64,000 nt of DNA from Micropterus salmoides (GCF_014851395.1 NW_024041373.1:21026750-21090749), one strand, 5' to 3'. Positions 10,323 through 19,904 are shown, counted from the first letter of the stretch. Numbers and translations are program-made. Notes: generated by a model from the letters alone, not told the origin.

Positions 10323-11208
10323 TTCTGATGAGTCACAAGTAGACAAATAGACAAAAGTTTCCAAAAAGCCTGACCTGGGTCTCTAGACTCCAGGGGTGTG
10401 GGTTCATTAAAACTTAGAAGAGCACATTACCCAAATGCTAATTCTGGCTCTTCAGTTTTTGATGCCCCACACACATATAGCTACACACTGAAAATCACTG
10501 ACCCAGTAGATGCAATACTGGGTTAACTTCACCCTGTACAAGTGGGTTGTTTTGTTTTGTTTTCACAGTAGTATTTCTTTTAGGTTATTTACACAAACTA
10601 AAATGAGTGTTGTGGTTATTTTGACCCGTTGTTACACTCAACAAGCTCCAGCTTAACCTTAAAACTGTCACAATGTACTGTTAGTTGTACATAATCAAAC
10701 ACATAATTAGCAATCAGTAAATAGTGTAAGTTCAGAAAGAGTTTAAAACAGTAATATTCAAAAGAAAAAAAGAAAACAACCTGTCTTGGATGGTTTTGTT
10801 CTCATGGGAACGACTGGGAGCCCAGTAATAAGTATTAAGTTTTGACCCTGTGACTTTTAGTGTGTAACTGTCTTTTTACTGCCCAGAAAGCTGATGCGAG
10901 AGGGCAGAGAGCCACTTATGAAGGAGAGAAAAATAAAAAGTGAGAGGGTTTTCAAGAGAAGAAGCAAGCAGAGCCAGAAGCTGGAGAGAAGAAGGAGTAG
11001 AGACAGTAAGCAAGAAAGAGAGTGTGAGAGGAGGTGAGAGATAAAAAAAAAAAGATATGAACAGAGGAATAAAAGGAAAGCGAGGAGCTTACGCAGTGAA
11101 AAGAGCACATTAGGGGCGACCTGCTGTGACAGTAGTGTGGGGAACGGTGAATAACTGCCTCCATTTAGACCAGTGTCCTGGTGGTGTGGAGCTTGAGGCC
11201 TCGGATGA

Positions 11209-11228
11209 ACACACACACACACACACAC
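11209..11228. repeat. (AC)n microsatellite
   Basis: This is a short perfect AC run. A second short one lies near 11310-11324. Confidence 0.95.
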
Positions 11229-11469
11229 TATCAAAAAACCCCAAATACATAAATAAAGCAAAAGAAACTCATTCAAAAGCACGTGTTCTTGGACAAACTG
11301 ATACCTGACACACACACACACACATGTTCACACACCTCCTCGGGGCTCTCCTCTGTCCCTCTCATTCACACATTTCTCCACATTGGCCGGATTAGGAACA
11401 CTTTCTCTTGGGTGTGCGAGGCTGCCCCGCACACAAAGAAACACTTGGGGACAGGATTAGTAGGCTTAC

Positions 11470-11645
11470 AGCGGATTCACATATGTCCAGTTCAAGCAAT
11501 TGGTATTCAAAGCTTTACACTTTCAAATGCCACCAAGAGAGAGCAAAGCCGACCAGCGCTTTTCTTTGCATTGGCAGCACCTTTATGAGAAGGGCTCTTT
11601 TGCTGGGCCAACAATGAGGCCGTGAATACTCATTTTTACTGTTCT
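11470..11645. promoter_or_regulatory. Candidate conserved non-coding element upstream of olig3
   Basis: This is a more complex island in simpler DNA, about 2 kb before olig3. It holds attggtattcaaagctttac (11499-11518), tttcaaatgcc and ctttgcattggc, which resemble Sox, TCF and POU sites. No conservation data are available, so the call rests on composition and motif density only. Confidence 0.25.
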
Positions 11646-11733
11646 ACCAGGGGGACCTCATTGTGCACCGAGAGGAGTTTGAGACAGACTTTATTATCCG
11701 GGTTTGAAGTGCTGGGTGGTGGGTTGTACAGAC

Positions 11734-11800
11734 GGATGGATGGATGGATGGGTGGATGGATGGGTGGATGGATGGGTGGAAGGATGGATGGATGGATGGA
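11734..11800. repeat. (GGAT)n tetranucleotide array
   Basis: About 17 units of ggat or ggtg interspersed with gggt variants. It is an imperfect microsatellite. Confidence 0.95.
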
Positions 11801-11939
11801 GGGGTGCTGAGGTGGTGGTCAGAGGATGTGTTATTGTTGGTGGCCCGTTCCTCCACTCCACCTTCACAAAACAGATCTGGAGTAGACCCTTCAGAGTGGA
11901 GAGAGCAGCTCTCAGCAGCTCAATTTAGACAATATTGAC

Positions 11940-12480
11940 TCAATTTAATGTATTCTCCCAATATTTTAATACAACACAGAGATCTGTCTGTTCACTTAAT
12001 GAGCCAGTAAAATATGTCTTATGATCGATCAAAGTTTGTGTTTATTTTTATAAACTGGTTTATTGTATAATTTTGAAAATTATGTAAGTTAATATAATTA
12101 ATAGTTAATAATAATATAATTTAATTTTTTTGTTTATTCCTTGACATTTTCTGTAGTGTGGTAACACTCCTCCTTATTTTGTATGTTTAGAGGGACAAAT
12201 TATAGCCTACTACTACTTCTAAAATACTTTGAGGGACAAATAAAGTATATTGAACTGAAATATTGATTTGCTATAAAAACTATATTGTAAGCAGTTTTTG
12301 TTGAGCATTTTCACTGTCACCCATACTGTAGATTTAAAAATAATGGCGTGCTGAATTTTATTAGGCTAATCAAAACGGAGTTTGTTCCTGTTTTACTTTT
12401 TTGGGATAAAATTGATAACGAAAAAACAGCTAAAAGCTATTAATTAGCCTATAGGCTACAATAGTTTAAAAAAAGATAAC
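11940..12480. other. AT-rich spacer
   Basis: There is no gene or recognised repeat here. The sequence is very AT-rich with short homopolymers. Confidence 0.6.
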
Positions 12481-12499
12481 GATAATAAAAACGCATGGA

Positions 12500-12740
12500 A
12501 GCGATGAGAAGTTAGTGAAGGTCCGGACTCTGACGCCCACATGCTGCCATATGGCCAGCAGAGTGCGGAGTGTCGGAGCGGTAATATTACCTCTGTCCCA
12601 GCGGAGGCCACACAGCAGTCGCGCCGAATGGGAAAGCAATTTCCCTTCCCATTCCTCCTCATTCTCTCGGGCAACCACGTGCCGAATCTCGGACACTTTG
12701 GTTAAAAATGTGACTCTGCGGGAATAAACACCTCTCTTCA
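12500..12740. promoter_or_regulatory. Candidate upstream regulatory block of olig3
   Basis: A GC-richer block between AT-rich flanks, about 530-770 bp before the TATA box. It contains an E-box CATATG (12548-12553) inside ccatatgg, a perfect 12-bp palindrome GGTAATATTACC (12580-12591), and a small inverted repeat gggaaagcaatttccc near 12628. CATATG is an E-box type bound by OLIG proteins, so autoregulation is conceivable. The function is inferred. Confidence 0.3.
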
Positions 12741-13066
12741 AAGTGAACACAACCTGGACTCTCCTCCTCCTGACGCATTTAACCAACTATTTGTGTGTCC
12801 GTGAGATCAACACATTAAAAAAAAAAAGTTATGACATGATTTTGTGCATAAAATGTTACGCAGCTCACATGCTCAGCAGACAAGACAGGACACAACGAAT
12901 AGCCTATAGCTGTTGCGGTTGCAGTTACGGTTGTTTTTGAAAAGGAAAGTGTAAGAGGCTCAAAACAACTTCTAAGACATTAGTAACCTTACAAAAATCT
13001 CACAAAACAAACATTTTTTAAACTGACCAGTTAGTCCCAGAAAGAGCAACATTCTGAAGAAACAGA

Positions 13067-13112
13067 GAAGAAGAAGAAGAAGAAGAAGAAGAAGAAGAAG
13101 AAGAAGAAGAAG
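13067..13112. repeat. (GAA)15 microsatellite in the olig3 upstream region
   Basis: Fifteen uninterrupted GAA units lie about 155 bp before the TATA box. The polypurine-polypyrimidine mirror symmetry could form a triplex. Confidence 0.97.
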
Positions 13113-13267
13113 CGCGCTGTGCCCCCCAATAGTGTCCTGACAATGGCAGTGAATGGTTATGCACCGCGGTCACTGGGACAGTCAAAGCACACCGCCCCCT
13201 TTCTAACGGGCACGTCATCTTCCTAACTAGGCGTTATGAATAGGAAAGCCGCTTTTGTCTGCCCGCA

Positions 13268-13275
13268 TATATAAA
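13268..13275 (+). promoter_or_regulatory. olig3: TATA box of olig3
   Basis: TATATAAA lies 320 bp before the start codon. A CCAAT pentamer at 13126-13130 could be an upstream element. Transcription would start near 13295-13305. No other TATA-like element sits as well between the GC-rich upstream block and the GA-rich leader. Confidence 0.6.
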
Positions 13276-13299
13276 TACCCACTATCAGTGTCCTTGTCA

Positions 13300-13587
13300 C
13301 CGCAGAGATACAGAGACAGAGAGAGCGAGAGAGAGAAAAGAGAGAAAGTCGGCAGAGGCAAAGTAGTCACCGATGTGATAAGAAGGACAGAAGCGTGGGA
13401 CAGAAGGGATACAGGCAACATCAGGTGACTAGAGTGACTAAAGGCTCCGGAGAGGGAGAGAGAAGGAGTGAGAGAGAGAGAAAGTAAAAAGAGAGAGTTA
13501 AAGTGAGTGAGTGAGAGAGAGAGAGAGAGAGAGAGAGGAAGCCAGCTGCGACCTCCTACCCAACAACCTCGGAAGCGAACCCATAAA
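13300..13587 (+). other. olig3: olig3 5' UTR, strongly purine-rich
   Basis: The stretch from the predicted start site to the ATG is dominated by GA and GAGA runs, with a pure (GA)n run at 13512-13537. I see no ATG between the TATA box and 13588 that opens a long frame, other than ATG triplets near 13371. The upper edge is estimated from the TATA position. Confidence 0.5.
13512..13537. repeat. (GA)n run in the olig3 leader
   Basis: A perfect GA dinucleotide run of about 26 nt, ending some 50 nt before the start codon. Confidence 0.95.
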
Positions 13588-14460
13588 ATGAATTCAGACT
13601 CCAGCCCGAGCAGCAGAGCCTCTTCCCCGGACATGGACGGCATGTTTCTCCGAGACCATCATCCACAACACCATCACCTCCACCACCACGTCGGCTCCTC
13701 AGTGTCCTCTTCTACGCAGAGCGGTGAACAGCAGCGCCAGAAGATAACCGGCGGCGAGCACCTGCGGTCTGGAGACGGAAAGTCAGCGTCCGTAGGAAGC
13801 AGCAGAGACAGCAACAAGTTCAAACTGAAGAAACAAATCACGGAGGAGGAAATGTACCACCTCCGTCTCAAGATTAACGGCCGGGAGCGGAAGCGCATGC
13901 ACGACCTCAACCTGGCCATGGACGGCCTGCGCGAGGTGATGCCCTACGCGCACGGGCCCTCTGTGCGGAAGCTGTCCAAAATCGCCACGCTGCTTCTCGC
14001 CAGGAACTACATCCTGATGCTCACCAGCTCCTTGGACGAGATGAAGCGGCTGGTGGGGGAGATTTACGGAGGGCAACACTCGGCTTTCCACTGCGGCACC
14101 GTGGCGCACGCAGCCGGGCCAGGGGGACACTCCGGGGGCCCCGCCGCGGCAGCCGCTGCCGCTGCCGCTGCCGCAGCCGCCGCACACCAGGTGCACCCTC
14201 TCCTCGGGAGCGCGCTGTCTTCCTCCACGACCTCCACTCTGTCGGGCGCGCTGCCAGGGCTCACGTCCATCAGAGCACCCCACTCCCTGATGAAGGGCTC
14301 CGCGGCTGCGCCCCCGGCCCTGCAGCTGGGCTCCGGCTTCCAGCACTGGGCCGGCCTGCCGTGTCCCTGCACCATCTGCCAGGTGCCTCCTCCTCCACAC
14401 ATCCCCATCAGCTCCGCTGGCCTCACGAGACTCTCAGAGGGCAAGGACCTGATGAAATGA
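13588..14460 (+). CDS. olig3: Oligodendrocyte transcription factor 3 (bHLH), single exon
   Basis: A 290-residue nuclear bHLH transcription factor of the OLIG family; its mammalian relative specifies dorsal spinal-cord and hindbrain interneurons. I chose the ATG at 13588, in context aaaATGa, because translation then begins MNSDSSPSSRASSPDMD, the OLIG3 N-terminus; the frame extends upstream only through purine-repeat leader without an ATG. Residues 24-34 are His-rich. The bHLH spans about 95-155: the basic region is KINGRERKRMHDLN with the E-box-contacting Glu100 and Arg103, then two helices. LVGEIYGGQHSAFHCGTV follows. Ala186-199 form a 14-Ala tract. The C-terminal hallmark GFQHWAGLPCPCTIC is at 250-264. 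The Gly in KINGRER and the HWAGLPCPC ending fit OLIG3 rather than OLIG2; the fish paralogue olig4 is the main alternative. Human OLIG3 is 272 residues, so the extra length is largely the Ala tract. Confidence 0.95.
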   Translation: MNSDSSPSSRASSPDMDGMFLRDHHPQHHHLHHHVGSSVSSSTQSGEQQRQKITGGEHLRSGDGKSASVGSSRDSNKFKLKKQITEEEMYHLRLKINGRERKRMHDLNLAMDGLREVMPYAHGPSVRKLSKIATLLLARNYILMLTSSLDEMKRLVGEIYGGQHSAFHCGTVAHAAGPGGHSGGPAAAAAAAAAAAAAAHQVHPLLGSALSSSTTSTLSGALPGLTSIRAPHSLMKGSAAAPPALQLGSGFQHWAGLPCPCTICQVPPPPHIPISSAGLTRLSEGKDLMK

Positions 14461-15155
14461 TGCCGTGTGTGCAGAGACTGAAATATGTAATGATGTTTGT
14501 AAATAGAGAAATCAGGGCATGAGGGTGGATTTGGCCTCACTGGTGCATGTTGTTGTTTAGTCTGTTTTCTTGTTTGGCGTATGAGAAAAAAAGTTATTTT
14601 CCTCCTTGTAACAAGGACTTATAAAGACTGATGGTTTTGCCAGTTGAAGGTAAAAAGAAAAAGTTCTATGTCATGCAACAAGATACCACGACCCTCTTGC
14701 GTGTGGCTGAGTTGTAGTCTCACACCACAAAGTGAAAGGTGGAGGAGATTTGCACGAACATTTTGATTTAATTTAAAATTTGTTTTGTATCAGGCGTCAT
14801 TTTGTGAAAACGAAGAATGTTCTCTGTGCCTTGTACCAAGGATTTTAAACTCGAGTTGTAAATGAAAATGAAATGTGTTTGCCTGAAATGATTCTGCTAC
14901 CGCGGAAGTGCTGTTTTGAAATCTAAGTTTTCAGATTTATTATGTCCATTTGTGCTCCGATTTCCATTTTTAATTTCTGTATTTGTTTATGCATGATGGA
15001 ATAATTATCACAGCATGATTTGTTTTTGCTGAACTGAATTGTTATGCCCAGAGACCCCGTGTCTTTATTTTTGTACATTGTTGATGACTGATGAAATATT
15101 TATTATCGCCCAGCGTCCCGGGATGAAATTTCAATAAAACTGAAATTATGGATCA
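14461..15155 (+). other. olig3: olig3 3' UTR
   Basis: About 700 nt from the TGA stop (14458-14460) to a predicted cleavage site some 15-20 nt after the poly(A) signal. It is AT-rich with a few ATTTA-like pentamers, for example near 15097. I see no ORF or repeat in it. Confidence 0.65.
15133..15138 (+). terminator. olig3: Polyadenylation signal AATAAA of olig3
   Basis: A canonical AATAAA in the context ttcAATAAAactg. A T-rich tract follows at about 15170-15180, suitable as the downstream element. Confidence 0.75.
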
Positions 15156-15159
15156 TATC

Positions 15160-16079
15160 CAATGTCTCCCTCTTTTTTTATAATCACTACATTTATCATG
15201 CCAACTCTGTGTTATACTTCCTGAAGTCTAGTTAACGTAAATTCTACTTTGTTATTGTTTATTTTCTTATTTTTTAATGGGTGCACATTGAAAGCGGCAG
15301 CCTCCCTAGAAATAAAATTGGTTTATTTTTAAGAAAGGGCAAACCTTCATCCCTCTAAATCTTTCCCATTAATTAATTATAATTCTCGCACATTTTCAGC
15401 ATTTAAATATTATTTCAAACGAAACGATATTTTTGTGTAATAGGCAACTCTAATAAACTAGAGAAAGGCCTTGCTGTGTTGACTTTTACAGACTCTACAT
15501 TTCTACTGGTCGCTTATCTGCTTATTTGACATAAACGAAGATAATATAATTTAACAGAACACACATTATTAATGTTGATTATAGACAAAATATTAAGGAA
15601 AACTACAAATGAGTGATAGAAAATTACTCTCAGAAAATTAGATCCTCCCCCTTTAAATTATTCTTACCGAAACGGAATATTCCTGTACGAGTGCAGCAGC
15701 ATTTTTGGTGGGTTTGTCTATTAAAATTAATATTTTGGATACAGCTCTAAAAAAAATGTGAGGAAAGCCCCAAAGTTTCACATATCGATCTTCTGCAGCA
15801 ACAAGCCACTTTAACACAAATTCAAACGGATATTTAAACCTGATTTTAAATCAGCTGGTAATTAAAATGTTCTTCTGTCTCATTTTTGATCTCATGCTGC
15901 ACAATGACACTAGTTTATAATGAGTTAAAAACGCAGACATGGTCACACACAGCATTTATTTAACATTTCCGAGCAGCCAACAGAAATGTTAAGAAGGAGA
16001 AAACGAGGGTGAAATGAGGGACTGGGGCTGCTGCCTAAGGGAGTCCAGTTGAATTGTTCCCGTGTAGCAGCTAGAAAGT
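15160..16079. other. AT-rich intergenic DNA after olig3
   Basis: I recognise no gene or repeat here. Confidence 0.6.
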
Positions 16080-16780
16080 GATCCGCCTGGGGAGCGCAGA
16101 GCAGTTTGTCCGCCGGGTCCCTCGGGTGTTTCTCCGTCTCATCTCTGCAGCGACAGAATGTATGTTTGTGGAGATTACAAGTTAATTGTTCATGGGGGAC
16201 CAAGAGGAGAAAATCACATCACAGAAAGGCGTCGGGATTACAGGCTACTAAATGCAGAAGATTATACATTCAGACCCCCTCCTCGGCCTCGCCGCATGCA
16301 AATGAGTGTGTGGATTAAAAAAAATAAAATAAAGAAAGACAGAAAAAGAAAAGGAGATGAAGCCCTTTTGTAACTTATTTGGAGGGAAGAAAACACAAGT
16401 TCTGTGGCTAAGTTGAGAAAGCGTGAAAGAGTTCATTTTACACTTCTTTTTTGTCTTTAGGAATGAGTATAGCCTGTCTGTCCCTCGCAGGCTGCCAGAT
16501 GGGATGTAAATAGCTGGGGAGCTGCAATGGCCTTTTAACCACACAACACTGAGGAGGATGTTGTCAAGGGAAGCTGGCGGTTTGCGAGTTAATAGTCATG
16601 AGTTGAGGTAATTACTTAAGGTTTATTATGCTCTGGTTTCAAAGGAAATGGACTCTTCAATGGGCCGAGAAATACTTCTTAATTCTGGCTAATTAGGAGC
16701 TGAGTAAAGCGGAGACAACTGCTGCTGCCGCTGCCATCAAGCACTGTTACATTCATGGAGGGGGATCATTTGTAAGTAAG
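16080..16780. promoter_or_regulatory. Candidate olig3 downstream enhancer region
   Basis: This block contains a POU octamer ATGCAAAT (16296-16303), a homeodomain cluster GGTAATTA (16607-16614) and TAATTAG (16690-16696), and a CTG/CCG stretch near 16720. Such homeodomain-plus-POU combinations are common in neural enhancers. There is no comparative evidence in hand. Confidence 0.3.
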
Positions 16781-17409
16781 GCACAAAATAATGCACAAAA
16801 CAATCATGCACATGCAAATAACATGCACAAAACAAATGCAAACCACGGCATTTGCGTGTTGAAGAGATGAATGCAAATCACTGCTTTTTCAGTTTTACAC
16901 TGCGAGTAAATCTTTCTGTTTGGTTGGTAACAGGAGGTTTTTGTTTTATTGCTGCTGGTCTGCACTCTGAAATGTAAGATTCAGCTAAAAGCCTACAGGT
17001 AAATAAAAAAGTAATTGTACACTTTCAAACAGTGGTTGAATTATGCGTTTTCTGTCACTGTGTGGGGCTTATCTTCCTAGCAGGGTTCACAAAAATGATC
17101 CTCATTAGACTCAGACTTTTATTTATACTTTTACCTAATCATGTAAATCCCACTGAGATTCAAATTCGTCTTTATTCATTCTGGGAGGCCTAGCAAAGAC
17201 TGAGAGAGCTGGAGAGCTGGAAATACCTTAAATTAAAGATAAACATATTGAACAAGAAAAAACAAAAACAAAAACATTTCTAGATCTTTTTTTCTCTTCC
17301 CTTTTCTTTCCACTTAGTTTACAGGTCTGCAGCAAGCATCCAAAGCTCCAAGCATAAATAGGAAATAGATCACGTGTGAATGCATGAAAAAATAAGCCAG
17401 AGAACCCAA
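16781..17409. other. Intergenic DNA
   Basis: There is no gene. Tandem-like variants of atgcacaaaac occur around 16785-16835. Confidence 0.6.
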
Positions 17410-17740
17410 CACATTCTCATTTCTAACTTGTTAGGTATGGGGCGCTTGGTCGAGACCCCTTGGTGTCGCTTTTTAACGCACTGGGCAGCCTACCTCTTTT
17501 CAGGGCCTCAGGGCTTCGCTGTCAAGTTAGCAATAATAAATATGCAACGTCCGCTTACACTTTCAAAATAAAACGTGTGTTTTACGTTGTGAAACGGTTG
17601 CAGTTTGGTTAGGTTTAGACACCAAAATGACTTGGTTAGGTATGGGGGGGAAACATGATTTGTGTTAAAATATGTACCTATGATAGTTAAGTTAAATATA
17701 ATAAACGTTGAAAACTTCTTTCACACTGTGAACTAACACT
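17410..17740 (+). repeat. Dispersed repeat D, copy
   Basis: This shares ordered blocks with 39945-40290: gcttggtcaagacccc or its near variant, cttggtgtcgctttttaacg, gtcaagttagcaacaataaa, tatgcaacgtc, and the core TTGGTTAGGTTTAG. It carries no coding potential, so a non-autonomous element is likely. I do not recognise its superfamily. Confidence 0.75.
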
Positions 17741-17796
17741 GGCCTCCTGGGTAAAATTTACATTATTGTTTTTTTCCATCAGAGTTTCAACAACTT

Positions 17797-17880
17797 TGCC
17801 TCTGATTGGCTGGTAGGCCTATGCTACTCGTTTCCCCATTGGTTTGGTTGGTTAAGGTTAGGGTTAGCCAATCAGAGGCA
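17797..17880. repeat. Inverted repeat with CCAAT motifs
   Basis: A perfect 15-bp arm TGCCTCTGATTGGCT (17797-17811) is matched by its reverse complement at 17866-17880, with a 54-nt loop. Both arms carry a CCAAT/ATTGG motif and the loop carries another. It sits just before the selenof-like remnant. Confidence 0.85.
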
Positions 17881-17964
17881 GAATCAAGGGCGCCAAGCTG
17901 GTGCCTGCACGAGATGTGGATAAAAACTGGGGAGGCTTCCTCAAGTCCAAGTCAGGAGTCAGGA

Positions 17965-18141
17965 GTAAAGAGTAAAAAGCAGAAGATGTTCAAGGGTCTT
18001 CAGGTCAAGTATGTGAGAGGGTCAGATCCTGTACTAAAGCTTTTGGACAATAACAGGAACATCGCTGAAGAACTCAGCATCCTCAAGTGTAACACAGACA
18101 GCATGGAAGAGTTCCTGGATGAGAAATTAGACCGGATATAG
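17965..18141 (+). pseudogene. selenof: C-terminal fragment of selenoprotein F (Sep15), likely retrocopy
   Basis: The frame from 17965 to the TAG at 18139-18141 reads VKSKKQK, MFKGLQ, then KYVRGSDPVLKLLD and NIAEELSILK, and ends EEFLDEKLDRI. This matches, from memory, the last 58 or so residues of the ER-resident thioredoxin-like selenoprotein F, including its stop position. Differences at conserved sites, for example Trp to Cys in ILKWNTDS and Gly to Arg in the DNGN turn, argue for a decayed copy. The N-terminal half, with the UGG-binding Cys-rich domain and the CxU redox motif, is absent. The upstream 53 codons of the same open frame have no selenof similarity. Selenof is not an expected neighbour of olig3, which favours a retroposed fragment over an exon in place, though a copied last exon cannot be excluded. 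Confidence 0.8.
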
Positions 18142-18394
18142 ACACGAGAATCCAACTTTTTTAAAACATTTTTTATTTTTTTTATTTTTGGTTATGCTAA
18201 TGATGCAACACAACACAACTGTCTAAAATATGGTGGGGTGAAAAAATAACATGTGAAAGTCTGATGCAGGCCTACCTCCTGCCTGAGTTATTTATACTAA
18301 ACCTACTTTCAGTGTTGAACAATGATGAAAAAGTGACGCCATGGCGTCTTGACTAAGTGTCCATATGTGGGAGTGAGATGAGGTTGAAATAAAA
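18142..18394 (+). other. Possible retained 3' UTR of the selenof-like copy
   Basis: A canonical AATAAA at 18388-18393 lies about 250 nt after the stop. An aatgatgaaaaagtgacgcc stretch near 18320 has some bases of a SECIS core (ATGA and TGAC), but I cannot confirm the fold. Confidence 0.3.
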
Positions 18395-18670
18395 GAGTTG
18401 AGTTAACTTTATTGCCATCACAACATTCAACACATACTAATATAACAATAATAACATACATGAGAACATATTAAAATACACAAAGTAATAGTATGAATAT
18501 CAAAGATACGCTTAAAACAATTAGCCTAAAAGTGTGAAATGTTTGCACAGAAGTTAAATATGCAAAATACCATACATTAAAACATAGTTCTCTGTACTGC
18601 ATATATTACAGACCGATGATAGGAGATATAATTTCTCCAGAAATCCTGTTTCAGGCCAGCCAGTGATGAC
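18395..18670 (-). repeat. LINE-like 3'-tail repeat H, diverged copy
   Basis: On the minus strand this ends ggcaataaagttaactcaac, the same AATAAA-plus-simple-tail layout as at 44505 and 58445. The body is diverged and the identity is tentative. Confidence 0.35.
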
Positions 18671-19559
18671 TGAATGGACTTGAGGCCGTCAGCTCCTCTT
18701 TTCACAAGACTTGACAAACGACTGGTCCTTTATAAAACACACACCTGTTACTGAGCCACTTGAGGGTTATCACTTAAAGCAACACTGCTTTGTTCACCCT
18801 CTTTTCACAGACACACACACACAAATAACAGGCCTTTTTTCACTCTTGGACACAGATGCTAACAAGGCAAGAAAATACTGTCAGCCTCACTCAGTGGCCC
18901 CCTTTTTTTCTTAACCTAACCTCAAAATCTGAACTCTGTAAAGTTGTTTTAATTAAAACACACTGATAGATGCTTGCCAGCTCCATCATAGATATGAGAC
19001 ATCATAGATATGAGCTTTACAAAGCCGCAAATATAAAGCTTATTAGTCAGATATGTACAAACAGTGAGGGGCATTTAATGCTTTTCTAACTCCAGAGTTT
19101 GTATAAACGTTTCATTTGGCAATCATAGACTGTTGCTGCATTCGATCTAAAGAGTCCTGCCTGCGTGGAAGTGTGGGAGTGTGAAGTGGTCTGCTGGTTT
19201 GTTCATTTGCTCGGTCAGTGAGCTGCTGCAGGGCCGGTGCCTGAGGGCAGCAATTGAAAATAAATTTCAGTTGAATAAGGGGCAGCGACCGCATCAGGAG
19301 AGCTGCTGCTAGAACAAAAGCAGTTGAGGGGATAAGTTATTGACCAGGCTGACAGCCTGAACGAGGCTGATTATATCTGCCTGGTCGTGCTCTGTGTGTC
19401 ATAGTCATAGTCAGTGAAGCAGGTGCAGAGGCCATTCCGTCTCTATGTCTACCTCTCTCTACCTCTCTCTCTCTCTTTCTGCCCTCGGGGAAGCCCCGGG
19501 GCCCTCTGCCCTCCTGTCCTCAGCTGATTCCACAGACTAATGTTGAACCCATACTGCCA
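18671..19559. other. Intergenic DNA
   Basis: No gene is seen. The GC-richer stretch at 19120-19330 could be conserved non-coding sequence but has no diagnostic motif. Confidence 0.5.
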
Positions 19560-19700
19560 AAACAGAAAGCATATTTCCATCATAAGAGCGCTTTGCCATC
19601 GCCATTAGCGACTGAGCTCATTTGCATGTTAATTGTGCAGTTAGAGAGGTGGCGTTGACACTTCCCTTTGTCCATGCAGGGTCGCGGGAAGTGAGGATGG
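19560..19700. promoter_or_regulatory. Candidate conserved non-coding element
   Basis: An octamer ATTTGCAT (19620-19627) runs directly into GTTAATTG (19628-19635), a POU plus homeodomain pairing, in a GC-richer context 5 kb after olig3. It is inferred from motifs only. Confidence 0.28.
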
Positions 19701-19904
19701 GGGCTGCAGAATGACGTCCGTGTGTGTTATTGTTTCAGACTGGTTGTATCATCTGTTATCATGGGACTTTCACATAATGGAAAATGGAAATGGTTAATTT
19801 AATAAGGTTTTATTCATACTGTAAGATTCAAATAAATCTCCCATCTGTAACCTTTTTTAATATAAAACATGAAACCAGTCCATGTAATTTTAAGACATAA
19901 ATGT

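Larger units (their letters stand above)
9261..11460. other. Intergenic DNA with purine-rich stretch
   Basis: I see no gene here. The + strand at 10880-11110 is purine-rich (GAGA and AGAA runs), which creates long but meaningless pyrimidine-coded ORFs on the minus strand. A perfect hairpin at 10298-10322 is listed separately. Confidence 0.6.

Noticed and set aside
10857..11321. 154-codon minus-strand ORF
   Set aside because: It derives from GA-rich and CA-repeat DNA; Ser/Leu-rich with no features.
13507..13587. N-terminal extension of olig3 beginning with a purine-repeat-encoded Ser/Glu/Arg stretch
   Set aside because: The extension opens at GTG and encodes the GA-repeat leader; the family N-terminus starts at the ATG at 13588.
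13783..14540. Long minus-strand ORFs opposite olig3
   Set aside because: They are shadows of the GC-rich olig3 coding sequence.
17806..17964. Upstream 53 codons fused to the selenof-like frame
   Set aside because: They opened at a non-ATG codon inside the inverted repeat and show no similarity to selenof; they are flanking DNA.
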